Of a stretch of 64,000 bases of DNA, positions 55,801 to 64,000 are shown in pieces. Position 1 is the stretch's first letter; the number at the start of each line of letters is the position of its first letter. This DNA comes from Virgibacillus doumboii. GTDB taxonomy: Bacteria; Bacillota; Bacilli; Bacillales; Amphibacillaceae. The stretch covers positions 496,001 to 560,000 of the forward strand of contig NZ_CADCWQ010000002.1 in assembly GCF_902806455.1 (NCBI RefSeq), given 5' to 3'. The position numbers and the translations under genes were made by a program. Below the pieces are notes generated by a model. That model saw only the letters and a program-made list of their open reading frames with translations. It was not told the origin of the DNA and did no database searches.

Positions 55801-57135
55801 TTATTCCTGCCCGCGTTCGGCGAGTTTCAATTCAACTGTTTGAGCTTTGCCATCGCGATAGACTTCCAGTTTCACTGTTTCACCGATTTCTGTTTCAGAG
55901 TATAGATATTTTCGTAAATCAAGCAATGAAGTAATTTCATTACCATTGATTTTTGTAATAACATCAAATTGCTGCAGCCCTGCTTCCGCTGCCGGTGATC
56001 CCTGATGTACCTTTGCGATCACCATACCACCTTTAACATCTTCGGGAAGTTCAATTTGTCCACGGTACTGTGGCGGTACCTGGTTAAATGCTGCTGTACT
56101 GATTCCGATAACCGGTCGGGAAACTTCACCTTCTGTCTCGAGTTGTTTTATGATTGGCATTGCTGAATTGATTGGAATCGCAAACCCAATTCCTTCTACA
56201 GCGGTGTTTTTTATTTTCATTGAGTTAATTCCGATGACCTTGCCTTCTGAATTGACTAGTGCACCACCACTGTTACCAGGGTTAATCGCTGCGTCTGTCT
56301 GAATAACTTCGGTAATCCAGTCCGGTTGCTGGTCGCCATTTGTATCAATACTTACAGAACGGTCAAGCCCGCTGATTATTCCTTTTGTTAACGTGTTGGC
56401 GAAATTCATGCCCAATGGATTACCGATTGCAATAACCGTTTCACCAACTTTCAAATCTTCTGATGAGCCGAGGTTGGCAACTGTATTTACTTTTTCACCA
56501 TCTACCTGGAGAACCGCCAAATCTGTCAGTGGGTCCGCACCTAATACTTTTGCTTGCAGCCGGGTGTCGTCATTCAGTACAATTTCCACTTCTTCTGCAC
56601 CTTCTACAACATGCTGGTTTGTTACTACATAAGCTTTACCATCTTTTTTCTTATAGATAATACCTGAACCCGATCCGGTTTCCTTACTTGGTGTCCAGAC
56701 ATTTTGCTGCTGCAGGTTAATAACGCCTACCACTGCCTTGGAGGCCTCCTCCATATTTGTGGCGACATTTGCATCCGCTGCAACAGTTTTGGCGATTTCA
56801 GGTGTTTCGGATTCATTGTTTTGTGCAGAGGCAGAGCCACTTGAGCTGTCATTATTTAAAGGAATAACGTTTGTTGTGAACAGTAAAGCAACAATTACAG
56901 CTGAAATAACACCGCCAATTATTCCGCTTAATAATGACTTGGAGCCGGAATTCGACTTAGAAGCTTTCGGCTGTTTTGGCTTTGCGTTTTGTCGTGCCGC
57001 CTGTGCAATTCCTTGCTGTGTATCTTGCTGTTCCGTATTTTCAGCCTGCTTCTGATTATCTATCGTATCTTCTTCCTGATTATTTATCTGGTTTTCTTCA
57101 TACTCATGTTCATTGTTATAATCATTTCGTTCCAT
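55801..57135 (-). CDS. htrB: HtrA-like membrane serine protease/chaperone
   Basis: Quality-control protease on the outer face of the membrane. 444 residues: cytoplasmic N-terminus rich in Gln/Asn, one membrane helix near 70-90 (LLSGIIGGVISAVIVALLF), trypsin-like domain with His in VTNQHVVEGAE, Asp in DPLTDLAVLQVD and Ser in NPGNSGGALVN, then a PDZ domain (GLQQFDVITKINGNEITSLL). It is divergent from cssRS exactly as htrB (yvtA) is in B. subtilis, where CssR activates it during secretion stress. Confidence 0.92.
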   Translation of the reverse strand: MERNDYNNEHEYEENQINNQEEDTIDNQKQAENTEQQDTQQGIAQAARQNAKPKQPKASKSNSGSKSLLSGIIGGVISAVIVALLFTTNVIPLNNDSSSGSASAQNNESETPEIAKTVAADANVATNMEEASKAVVGVINLQQQNVWTPSKETGSGSGIIYKKKDGKAYVVTNQHVVEGAEEVEIVLNDDTRLQAKVLGADPLTDLAVLQVDGEKVNTVANLGSSEDLKVGETVIAIGNPLGMNFANTLTKGIISGLDRSVSIDTNGDQQPDWITEVIQTDAAINPGNSGGALVNSEGKVIGINSMKIKNTAVEGIGFAIPINSAMPIIKQLETEGEVSRPVIGISTAAFNQVPPQYRGQIELPEDVKGGMVIAKVHQGSPAAEAGLQQFDVITKINGNEITSLLDLRKYLYSETEIGETVKLEVYRDGKAQTVELKLAERGQE

Positions 57136-57303
57136 GATGCATCAACCTTTCGTAATTATGATTACAATTCTTATTGTAGAGATTGCATTTGGTATGACTT
57201 TGGTACAAATGTGGAAAAAGTGTGTAATTTGCTTTTTAGTGTTCACATTCCCAAACTTATGTAAAAATAATCTTAGAGGAAAAATGACGAGGAGTGCATG
57301 CGC

Positions 57304-57990
57304 ATGAACAATCATATTGGAGTTGTAGAAGATGACAGTAACATCCAAAGTATTGTTTCCGCTTATTTAAAAAAAGAAGGTTATAACGTTACGGTGCTGG
57401 ATTCCGCTGAAAAGGCGTGGGAGCTCTGGGAGACACAGCCGCCGGATATGTGGATACTGGATATTATGCTCCCGGGTATGGATGGTTATGAGTTTTGTAA
57501 AAAAATCCGTAATGAGAGTGATGTGCCAATTATTATTATTTCAGCCAAAGATGATGAAGTCGATAAAATCCTTGGACTTGAATTAGGTGGAGATGATTAT
57601 TTAACCAAGCCGTTCAGTCCGCGGGAATTGATTGCACGTGTAAAACGTGTTTTGAAGCGCTCTAAGCCAAAAGTGGAAGTGAGTGGAGCGGAACATGACA
57701 GGCTGAAAGTTGATAACTTGCTAATCCATCAGAGTGATCGCCGGATTTTTTGGAATGGTGTGGAACAGGATGTCACTACTAAGGAATTCGAAATGCTTCA
57801 GTTATTTGCGGAAAATGTGAACAGAGCCTTTTCCCGTGAGGAGTTACTGATAAAAGTTTGGGGAGAGAACTATTTTGGCAGTGACCGTGCTGTCGATGAT
57901 TTAGTCAAACGAATCCGTAAAAAATTGACTGATATCCCGCTGGAAACCGTATGGGGCTATGGATATCGGTTGCGCAGTGAAGAGGAATAA
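57304..57990 (+). CDS. cssR: Response regulator CssR, OmpR family
   Basis: Receiver domain (residues 1-120) with acidic pocket VVEDD, phospho-Asp in MWILDIMLPGMDGYEF and Lys in LTKPFSPREL; winged-helix C-terminal domain with FSREELLIKVWGENYFGSDR and GYGYRL. The WILDIMLP and 'YFGSDRAVDDLVKRIRKK' segments closely resemble B. subtilis CssR. ATG at 57304 is preferred (nine bases from GAGGAG); ATG at 57298 is too close. Operators shared with htrB are expected in 57136-57297. Confidence 0.9.
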   Translation: MNNHIGVVEDDSNIQSIVSAYLKKEGYNVTVLDSAEKAWELWETQPPDMWILDIMLPGMDGYEFCKKIRNESDVPIIIISAKDDEVDKILGLELGGDDYLTKPFSPRELIARVKRVLKRSKPKVEVSGAEHDRLKVDNLLIHQSDRRIFWNGVEQDVTTKEFEMLQLFAENVNRAFSREELLIKVWGENYFGSDRAVDDLVKRIRKKLTDIPLETVWGYGYRLRSEEE

Positions 57991-57992
57991 CG

Positions 57993-59312
57993 ATGAAACT
58001 TCAATCACAGCTTAATGTAGCTTTTACAACACTGCTTTTAGTCATCCTTACTGTTACAGGATTTGTCATCTATTCGTTAATCCTGGATATGCTGATTGAG
58101 GATGAAAAGGCGGAGTTGAAACAAAAAGGTGAATTACTTGTTCAGGTGCTGAACGAACAGTATGGAAGCGGGCGGAGTATTCAGGGTTTCAGTGACTTTT
58201 TGGAAGAACAGGATCTGCAGCTCTTCCTTTATGATCGTCGGCAGAATCGAGTCCTGTATTATACCATGCCGAAGCGGTTTGTAGAGGGATTCTCCCGAAA
58301 TAATTATTTTCAAAATGGAGAAGCGGATTTGTGGGAGGTTGGAAGCAGCAAATACGTGACGTCGCGCATTTTATTTTATCCGGAAAGTACCGGGTTGGAA
58401 CTTATTCTACTGACACCATTAAACGATTTGCAGGCAGTTCAGCAGGATTTTTTTCAACGGATGATGATAGTCTTCATAGCCGGTGCAATCGCAGCTGTCC
58501 TGCTTAGTTATTTTCTGACAAACAAGTTAGTTACACCATTGACCAAATTAAAGCGGCAGCTGAAAAAAATAGAACGACGTAAGTTTGATGAATTGGAACC
58601 GATAAAGGCAACCGGCGAAATTAAAGAAGTCGAACAAAGTGTCTATGAAATGGCATCTGAATTGGAGCGGTATGTGAAGTCACAGCAGGCGTTCTTCCAA
58701 AATGCCAGTCATGAGCTGAAAACACCATTAATGACAATTCAAGGGTATGCGGAAGGAATCAGGGACAAGGTTTTTGATGAGGAAGATCAGGAAAAAGGCC
58801 TTGAAATGATGGTCACGGAAGTTAAACGGCTTAAAATGATCATTAATGAAATGATTCTTTTGGCGAAGCTTGACAGTGAGCAGGAGGTATACCAGCCAGA
58901 GGAAATTGAATCATCGGAATTAATCAGTCAGGTACTGGGTCGTACGTTGCCAATGGTCAATGAAAAAGGGATAACGATAAATCACGAAACAGAATCCGGC
59001 GGCGCGCTGTATGTTGATCAGGAAAAACTCCTGCGGGCACTGTTGAATATAACGTTTAATGCGATTCGTCATGCAAAATCCCGGGTTGATATAACCGCCA
59101 ATAATGCTGTTATTATTATCGAGGACGATGGTGACGGGATAGCAGAGGAACTGATTCCGCATATTTTTCACCGGTTTGTTAAAGGTAAAAATGGGGAAAC
59201 GGGTCTTGGGCTGGCCATTTCACGGGCAATCATTGAACAGTCCGGTGGAAAAATCATGGTTCGTGACTCTAAGCTCGGGGGAGCAAAATTTATTATATCT
59301 TTTGTTCACTAG
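57993..59312 (+). CDS. cssS: Sensor histidine kinase CssS
   Basis: 439 residues: membrane helices at about 8-30 and 158-180 around an extracellular sensor loop, HAMP linker, H-box NASHELKTPLMTIQGYAEG, N-box LLNITFNAIRHAKS, G-boxes DDGDGI and GETGLGLAIS. Starts two bases after cssR, so the pair is co-translated. Senses misfolded or overproduced secreted protein and phosphorylates CssR. Confidence 0.92.
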   Translation: MKLQSQLNVAFTTLLLVILTVTGFVIYSLILDMLIEDEKAELKQKGELLVQVLNEQYGSGRSIQGFSDFLEEQDLQLFLYDRRQNRVLYYTMPKRFVEGFSRNNYFQNGEADLWEVGSSKYVTSRILFYPESTGLELILLTPLNDLQAVQQDFFQRMMIVFIAGAIAAVLLSYFLTNKLVTPLTKLKRQLKKIERRKFDELEPIKATGEIKEVEQSVYEMASELERYVKSQQAFFQNASHELKTPLMTIQGYAEGIRDKVFDEEDQEKGLEMMVTEVKRLKMIINEMILLAKLDSEQEVYQPEEIESSELISQVLGRTLPMVNEKGITINHETESGGALYVDQEKLLRALLNITFNAIRHAKSRVDITANNAVIIIEDDGDGIAEELIPHIFHRFVKGKNGETGLGLAISRAIIEQSGGKIMVRDSKLGGAKFIISFVH

Positions 59313-59373
59313 CGTTTTATGATACAATAGGATAGTTTGAGTCATCTCGACATACAGAGGAGCGTACTTTTTT

Positions 59374-61203
59374 ATGCAATTAAGAGAAGATATTCGTAAC
59401 ATCGCTATTATCGCCCACGTTGACCATGGCAAAACGACACTTGTCGATCAGCTGTTAAAATATTCCGGAACGTTCCGTGAAAATGAACAAGTGAACGAAC
59501 GCGCGATGGACTCCAATGATATTGAACGTGAGCGCGGCATTACGATTTTAGCGAAAAACACAGCGATTAAATATAAAGATACCACCATTAACATTCTCGA
59601 CACCCCGGGCCACGCGGACTTTGGCGGGGAAGTGGAACGGATTATGAAAATGGTTGACGGTGTTATTTTAGTAGTTGATGCCTATGAGGGAACGATGCCG
59701 CAAACCCGTTTCGTACTGAAAAAAGCATTGGAACAAAAACTGACTCCAATTGTTGTTTTAAATAAAATTGACCGTCCGAATGCACGTCCAAATGATGTGA
59801 TTGATGAAGTATTGGACTTGTTTATTGAACTTGGAGCAGATGATGAACAGCTGGAATTTCCGGTTGTTTATGCATCAGCTTTGAATGGTACTTCAGGAGA
59901 AGAACCTGAGGAACAGTCAGAAACAATGGACCCGGTTTTTACTACGATTCTGGATCATATTCCTGCACCACCGGATACAAAAGAAGATCCGTTGCAGTTC
60001 CAGATAACATTGCTTGATTATAACGACTACGTAGGCCGCATTGGTGTTGGGCGTGTTGTTCGCGGCAAAATCAGTGTCGGACAGCAGGTTGTCGTTATGA
60101 AAAAAGACGGTACGGAGAAGCCTTTCCGTATCAGTAAACTGTTCGGCTTTATTGGACTGAAACGTATGGAAATTCAGGAAGCACAGGCTGGTGACATTGT
60201 TGCAATAGCCGGTATGGACGACATTAATATCGGAGAAACCATTTGTGCACATGACCATCCCGAAGCACTACCATGGCTTCGGATTGATGAACCAACATTG
60301 CAAATGACATTTCTTGTGAATAACAGTCCGTTTGCTGGCCGTGAGGGTGACTATATTACTTCCCGTCGAATTGAAGAGCGTCTCATGAAGCAGCTGGAAA
60401 CAGATGTCAGCTTGCGTGTTGACCCAACTGAATCACCGGATGCCTGGACTGTTTCCGGACGCGGCGAACTGCATTTATCGATTCTGATTGAAAACATGCG
60501 CCGTGAAGGCTATGAGTTACAGTTATCCAAGCCGCAAGTAATTATCAAAGAAATTGATGGTGTGAAATGCGAACCGGTTGAGCGTGTGCAGGTTGATGTG
60601 CCGGAAGAGTATACCGGTGGGGTTATGGAATCACTTGGAGCACGAAAAGGCGAAATGCTCGATATGGTTAACCAGGGAAATGGACAGGTTCGTCTCGAAT
60701 TTAAAGTGCCATCACGCGGATTGATCGGCTACTCAACCGAGTTTATGTCACAAACACGCGGCTACGGTATCCTGAATCATTCGTTCGATGCCTATGAACC
60801 ACTTGTAAAAGGTCAGGTTGGCGGACGTCGTGAAGGTGTTCTTGTTGGCCTTGAAAATGGCAAGGCATCCACTTATGGCATTATGCAGCTTGAGGATCGC
60901 GGCGTTATTTTTGTCGAGCCTGGTACAGAAATTTATGCCGGTATGATTGTCGGTGAGCACAACCGCGAAAATGACCTGACAGTTAATATTACAAAGGAAA
61001 AACATTTAACAAACGTTCGTTCAGCAACAAAAGACCAGACAGCGACAATCAGGAAGACACGTGAAATGTCGCTGGAAGAAGCGATTGAATATTTGAATGA
61101 TGACGAGTATTGTGAGGTAACACCGGAATCAATCCGTCTTCGTAAAAAAATCCTGAATAAAAGTGAACGTGAAAAAGCAGCCAAGAAATCGAAATTGGGA
61201 TAA
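59374..61203 (+). CDS. typA: Ribosome-binding GTPase TypA/BipA
   Basis: Translational GTPase acting in ribosome assembly and stress or cold adaptation. 609 residues: G1 AHVDHGKTT at 14-22, G2 RGITILAKN, G3 DTPGHADFGG, G4 NKIDRPNA, then EF-Tu-like domain 2 and EF-G-like domains 3 and 5 plus the TypA-specific C-terminal domain. ATG follows GAGGAGCG. Full length, typical codon use. Confidence 0.96.
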   Translation: MQLREDIRNIAIIAHVDHGKTTLVDQLLKYSGTFRENEQVNERAMDSNDIERERGITILAKNTAIKYKDTTINILDTPGHADFGGEVERIMKMVDGVILVVDAYEGTMPQTRFVLKKALEQKLTPIVVLNKIDRPNARPNDVIDEVLDLFIELGADDEQLEFPVVYASALNGTSGEEPEEQSETMDPVFTTILDHIPAPPDTKEDPLQFQITLLDYNDYVGRIGVGRVVRGKISVGQQVVVMKKDGTEKPFRISKLFGFIGLKRMEIQEAQAGDIVAIAGMDDINIGETICAHDHPEALPWLRIDEPTLQMTFLVNNSPFAGREGDYITSRRIEERLMKQLETDVSLRVDPTESPDAWTVSGRGELHLSILIENMRREGYELQLSKPQVIIKEIDGVKCEPVERVQVDVPEEYTGGVMESLGARKGEMLDMVNQGNGQVRLEFKVPSRGLIGYSTEFMSQTRGYGILNHSFDAYEPLVKGQVGGRREGVLVGLENGKASTYGIMQLEDRGVIFVEPGTEIYAGMIVGEHNRENDLTVNITKEKHLTNVRSATKDQTATIRKTREMSLEEAIEYLNDDEYCEVTPESIRLRKKILNKSEREKAAKKSKLG

Positions 61204-61220
61204 GTTGCTGAATTATAAGG

Positions 61221-61258
61221 CGGCGGAGTGCATGTGTTTGTGCTTTCGCCGTTTTTTT
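61221..61258 (+). terminator. Terminator after typA
   Basis: CGGCG (61221-61225) pairs with CGCCG (61247-61251) with further inner pairs, followed by seven T. Confidence 0.75.
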
Positions 61259-61290
61259 GTGGATGTGAAGTGGTGGCGGGCGAGATATGC

Positions 61291-61550
61291 GCGGATATAT
61301 CAGGAGAAGAATGAATTTATCGGGAGAAGAATGAATTTATCAGGAGAAGAGCGAATTTATCAGGAGAAGAGCGAATTTATCAGGAGAAGAGTGAATTTAT
61401 CGGGAGAAGAATGAATTTATCAGGAGAAGAATGAATTTATCAGGAGAAGAATGAATTTATCGGGAGAAGAATGAATTTATCAGGAGAAGAGCGAATTTAT
61501 CGGGAGAAGAGTGAATTTATCAGTAGAAGAATGATTTTATCAGGAGAAGC
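61291..61550. repeat. 13 x 20-bp tandem repeat
   Basis: Thirteen head-to-tail 20-bp units (consensus RYGAATTTATCRGGAGAAGA) fill 61291-61550; the first and last two units are diverged. Variation is confined mainly to the first two bases and the base after ATC. A 20-bp unit cannot keep a reading frame, so it is not coding. The gap 61204-61656 holds only the terminator, this array and the start region of the next gene. Confidence 0.95.
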
Positions 61551-61656
61551 ACACCAACATCACGAACCAGCAGTGCACCCAATCCACCAAAATAGTTGAA
61601 GTACACTACTATCGCGGGTACACTAAAACAAACTATGAAACGCGAGGTGGTTCCAG

Positions 61657-62733
61657 ATTCGATATCTAATCATATTGATGACAATCACGATTGTGCTTGG
61701 TGCATGCGTACAGCAGGAAACACCGGAACAGGAAGCGGATCAAACATTGCAGGAAGACACTGATTCGGAAAAACAACTTGAGGTCATTGCAGAAGATCTT
61801 AAGGAGCCCTGGGAGATTGTCAAAACGGGTGATACATTTTATATAAGTGAGCGGAGAGGCAGTATTGTTAAAATTCAAGACGGCAAAAAAACCCGAATGC
61901 CCGTACAATTTTCGGAGGATCTTTCCAATCAGCCGGAAGCTGGTCTATTAGGTATCGCGTTTCCGGAAAACTTTAACGAGACAAGCACGGGGTATGCTTA
62001 TTACTCCTATCAGGAAAATGAAAACTATTATCAGCGGGTTGTAAAAATTCAATCGCAAAATGACAAGTGGAAAGAAACAGCAACCCTTCTGGATAAAATT
62101 CCAGGCGGTCAATTTCATCAGGGTGGCCGTATCGAAATCGGACCGGACAATAAACTGTATATAACAACCGGTGATGCAACGAATCCTGAATTATCCCAGG
62201 ACCTGAATAGTCTAGCGGGAAAAATTCTGCGCATGAATCCGGATGGAACAATACCTGAAGATAATCCATTTGAAAATTCTTATGTTTATTCATATGGACA
62301 CCGTAATCCACAGGGCCTTGCCTGGAATGAGGATAATCAATTGTACGCTACCGAACATGGGTCAAGTGCGCACGATGAAATCAACCGGATTATCAAAGGA
62401 AGGAATTATGGATGGCCGGCAATCCGAGGGGATGAATCGGCCCCACAAATGAAAACACCGATTATTCACTCCGGAAATGATACATGGGCCCCTTCTGGTA
62501 TGACATATTTTAACAGCAACTTTTATTTTGCTTCACTGGCGGGTGAAGGTTTGCGCCAATTTGATCCGGAAAAGGAATCGCAGACACGAATCATATCTGA
62601 TGTCGGGCGTGTTCGGGATGCACTGGCAACTGATAAAGGGATTTATTTTATCACAAATAATACCGATGGCCGTGGAACTCCTGCTGAAAATGATGATCGG
62701 TTGTTATTTTTGCTGCAACAGGAACTGAACTGA
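61657..62733 (+). CDS. PQQ-dependent sugar dehydrogenase-like lipoprotein, probable ATT start
   Basis: Six-bladed beta-propeller of the glucose/sorbosone dehydrogenase family (YliI/Asd type), anchored outside the membrane. The predicted N-terminus MRYLIILMTITIVLGAC is a lipoprotein signal with lipobox VLGAC only if translation begins at ATT 61657, six bases after GAGGTGG; starting at the TTG of 61675 would remove the positive charge. Family motifs: EAGLLGIAFPENF, GGQFHQGGRIEIGPDN, YSYGHRNPQGLAW, EHGSSAHDEIN, GRNYGWP. 358 residues. Substrate unknown; no PQQ synthesis genes in view. Confidence 0.88.
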   Translation: MRYLIILMTITIVLGACVQQETPEQEADQTLQEDTDSEKQLEVIAEDLKEPWEIVKTGDTFYISERRGSIVKIQDGKKTRMPVQFSEDLSNQPEAGLLGIAFPENFNETSTGYAYYSYQENENYYQRVVKIQSQNDKWKETATLLDKIPGGQFHQGGRIEIGPDNKLYITTGDATNPELSQDLNSLAGKILRMNPDGTIPEDNPFENSYVYSYGHRNPQGLAWNEDNQLYATEHGSSAHDEINRIIKGRNYGWPAIRGDESAPQMKTPIIHSGNDTWAPSGMTYFNSNFYFASLAGEGLRQFDPEKESQTRIISDVGRVRDALATDKGIYFITNNTDGRGTPAENDDRLLFLLQQELN

Positions 62734-62875
62734 ATGATATTAGCTGTTTTGCACAAATTATCGCAAAGCAGCTTTTTAATCACTGTAATTTGGGTAATTA
62801 ATTAGTATATAACTTGTCCTGCTATATGTAATTTACCTGGATATGCTATAAATATATAAAAGGCAGGTGTTACAA

Positions 62876-63175
62876 ATGGGAAAACTTTTTAAACGCGGCA
62901 GGTTTTTGCTGAAATTTCATAAATCGATTCCATTTGTTAAAGACTTTTTTATATCGAAAGAAGTAAATATAATGACCAAAGTGTTCTATGCACTATTAAT
63001 TATCGGTTACATTGCTTTTCCATTTGATATTATACCGGACTTTCTATTTTTGTTCGGGATTTTTGATGATATTGCCATTGCCGCTTTCCTATTGCAAAGG
63101 ATGGTTAAAGTTGCACCGGAAACATTGAAAGAAAAACATGATTTGCAGGAATCCAACGACCAGCAGAGTCAGTGA
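62876..63175 (+). CDS. YkvA/DUF1232 family membrane protein
   Basis: 99 residues with the DUF1232 core AFPFDIIPDFLFLFGIFDDI at about 50-70, made of two short hydrophobic helices. ATG at 62876 follows AGGCAGGTGTTACAA. Function not known. Confidence 0.88.
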   Translation: MGKLFKRGRFLLKFHKSIPFVKDFFISKEVNIMTKVFYALLIIGYIAFPFDIIPDFLFLFGIFDDIAIAAFLLQRMVKVAPETLKEKHDLQESNDQQSQ

Positions 63176-63181
63176 AAATAA

Positions 63182-63232
63182 AAACCGTTTCCATAAAAAA
63201 GCTGAGTTTTCACTGCGCTTTCAGGAAACGGT
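63182..63232. terminator. Bidirectional hairpin between convergent genes
   Basis: AACCGTTTCC (63182-63191) and GGAAACGGTT (63223-63232) form a 10-bp perfect stem with a long loop between the YkvA-like and the lipoprotein genes. Confidence 0.6.
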
Positions 63233-63242
63233 TATTGTAATA

Positions 63243-63719
63243 CTATTGCTTCACCTCATATGTTTTTTCTACTCCGTCCGAAAAGGTTACCTGCAGTTCA
63301 GCTTTCAGAAAATCTTCCGGCAAATCAAATGCTGCGATTGATTCTGCAACGGCTTCTTCATCAGTCATATCCGGATTAAGTTCTAATTCCTGCAGAACCG
63401 GGAACATCTCCTTAAACGCATCTGATCCCCGTGCGGTGACATCAACAAATGGATTATAGAATTCAGCTTCAATCAGACCTTCTTCATTTGCAATTTCCCC
63501 TTCAAATTCAGTCCCATCATATAAAACATCAAAGTCATAAACAGTATAATCCAACTGATTCATCTTATCTCCCATATCAGTCTGGTTCATTACCGGCTGA
63601 CTTTCCATGTCACTCTGTTGCTGATCAGAATTCTGCTTGGAATTTTCGTCGTCATTTCCACAAGCCGTTATCATGAAAACTGATGCAAAAATGACAGTAA
63701 ACATTATCAGTTTTTTCAT
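63243..63719 (-). CDS. Putative lipoprotein, 158 aa
   Basis: Signal peptide MKKLIMFTVIFASVFMITAC with lipobox ITAC at 17-20, then a Asn/Gln/Ser/Asp linker and a globular domain (LDYTVYDFDVLYDGTEFEGE, FPVLQELELNPDMTDEEAVA) resembling YusW-like extracellular domains. ATG at 63719 after GGAGGTATCCAGTA; the frame extends to 63767 without a good site. Function unknown. Confidence 0.82.
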   Translation of the reverse strand: MKKLIMFTVIFASVFMITACGNDDENSKQNSDQQQSDMESQPVMNQTDMGDKMNQLDYTVYDFDVLYDGTEFEGEIANEEGLIEAEFYNPFVDVTARGSDAFKEMFPVLQELELNPDMTDEEAVAESIAAFDLPEDFLKAELQVTFSDGVEKTYEVKQ

Positions 63720-63912
63720 TACTGGATACCTCCTTTTTAACTTTATTGGCATTATCTCCATTTCCACAGCCGGATATTCATTTTTTCATAGAAAAGCTGC
63801 TATTTTCACAGATTTCATGAATAACGTAATTTCTCGCTTCCTATTCTGGTTATTTTTAAAATACTGGGGCAAATTACAAGTAACCATTTTAGAGAAAGGA
63901 GCTTCTGAGTGA

Positions 63913-64000
63913 ATGGAAAAAATGGATAAAATGATGTGGATTGTCATTCTTACTGTCGCAATCATCGCTATTGGTGGTTATTTTACTTTTCAGAGTGTCA
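63913..64000 (+). CDS. Membrane protein, 3' end cut by window
   Basis: ATG at 63913 after AGAAAGGAGCTTCTGAGTG. The visible 29 residues comprise a short charged start (MEKMDKMMW) and a membrane helix (IVILTVAIIAIGGYFTF). The gap 63720-63912 shows no other convincing gene. Confidence 0.6.
   Translation, partial: MEKMDKMMWIVILTVAIIAIGGYFTFQSV

Noticed and set aside
61291..61550. Tandem array considered as a CRISPR array
   Set aside because: Units are contiguous with no spacers, and no cas genes are present.
63637..63912. Plus-strand 91-codon frame
   Set aside because: Overlaps the lipoprotein gene on the other strand and has no ribosome binding site; hydrophobic by chance in AT-rich DNA.

Overview
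The window is low-GC Firmicute DNA, most likely a Bacillaceae of the Oceanobacillus/Virgibacillus/Lentibacillus type. This is inferred from gene families (HtrB-CssRS secretion-stress locus, TypA, YteA-type DksA protein, TrhO, YkvA family, TAXI-TRAP transporter) and strong GGAGG ribosome binding sites; there is no rRNA to confirm it. No rRNA or tRNA gene was seen.

Layout. 1-8087: host chromosome with an amino-acid ABC ATPase (cut by the window edge), a dispersed repeat, a glutathione peroxidase, a TRAP transporter pair behind a perfect cre-like site, TrhO, a short tandem repeat, a cold-shock protein, a methyltransferase, a small protein and a GNAT acetyltransferase. 8049-50991: one complete-looking siphovirus-type prophage of about 42.9 kb, bounded by a 17-bp direct repeat (attL/attR) that lies in the last codons of the GNAT gene. 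51000-64000: host chromosome again (YteA-like protein, TetR-controlled ABC exporter, a second copy of the dispersed repeat, zinc-ribbon proteins, HtrB-CssRS, TypA, a 13 x 20 bp tandem repeat, a PQQ-type sugar dehydrogenase lipoprotein, YkvA-like protein and lipoproteins).

Prophage organisation. The minus-strand lysogeny module (integrase, ImmA-like metalloprotease, membrane nuclease with Excalibur domain, PH/SHOCT protein, short XRE repressor) is divergent from Cro-like and antirepressor genes across an operator region built of GATAA-N5-TTATC palindromes. The early region carries small proteins, a strongly structured RNA segment, a Rad50-like ATPase, RecT, an MBL-fold hydrolase, a DnaD-type initiator with internal iterons (probable origin), an orphan cytosine methyltransferase, MazG, RecU and many short overlapping genes. 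A sigma-70-region-4-like regulator and two repeat-bounded gene cassettes precede the late genes: terminases, SPP1-type portal and MuF protein, scaffold, decoration, gpE-type capsid, connectors, tail tube with Fn3, frameshift chaperones, tape measure, Dit, Tal with S74-like end, then XhlA, holin and amidase. Beyond lysis is an accessory segment with a membrane GAF protein, several unknown small proteins and a gene at the right end with two SOS (LexA) boxes.

Most interesting points: the att site swaps the C-terminus of the GNAT gene so that it stays intact in the lysogen; a 29-bp stem plus SD-complementary loop ahead of a phage early gene; an SOS-controlled gene of unknown function at attR in a phage whose repressor lacks a self-cleavage domain; the membrane GAF/small protein pair; repeat-bounded cassettes before the terminase; and three genes whose best start codons are ATT or ATA.
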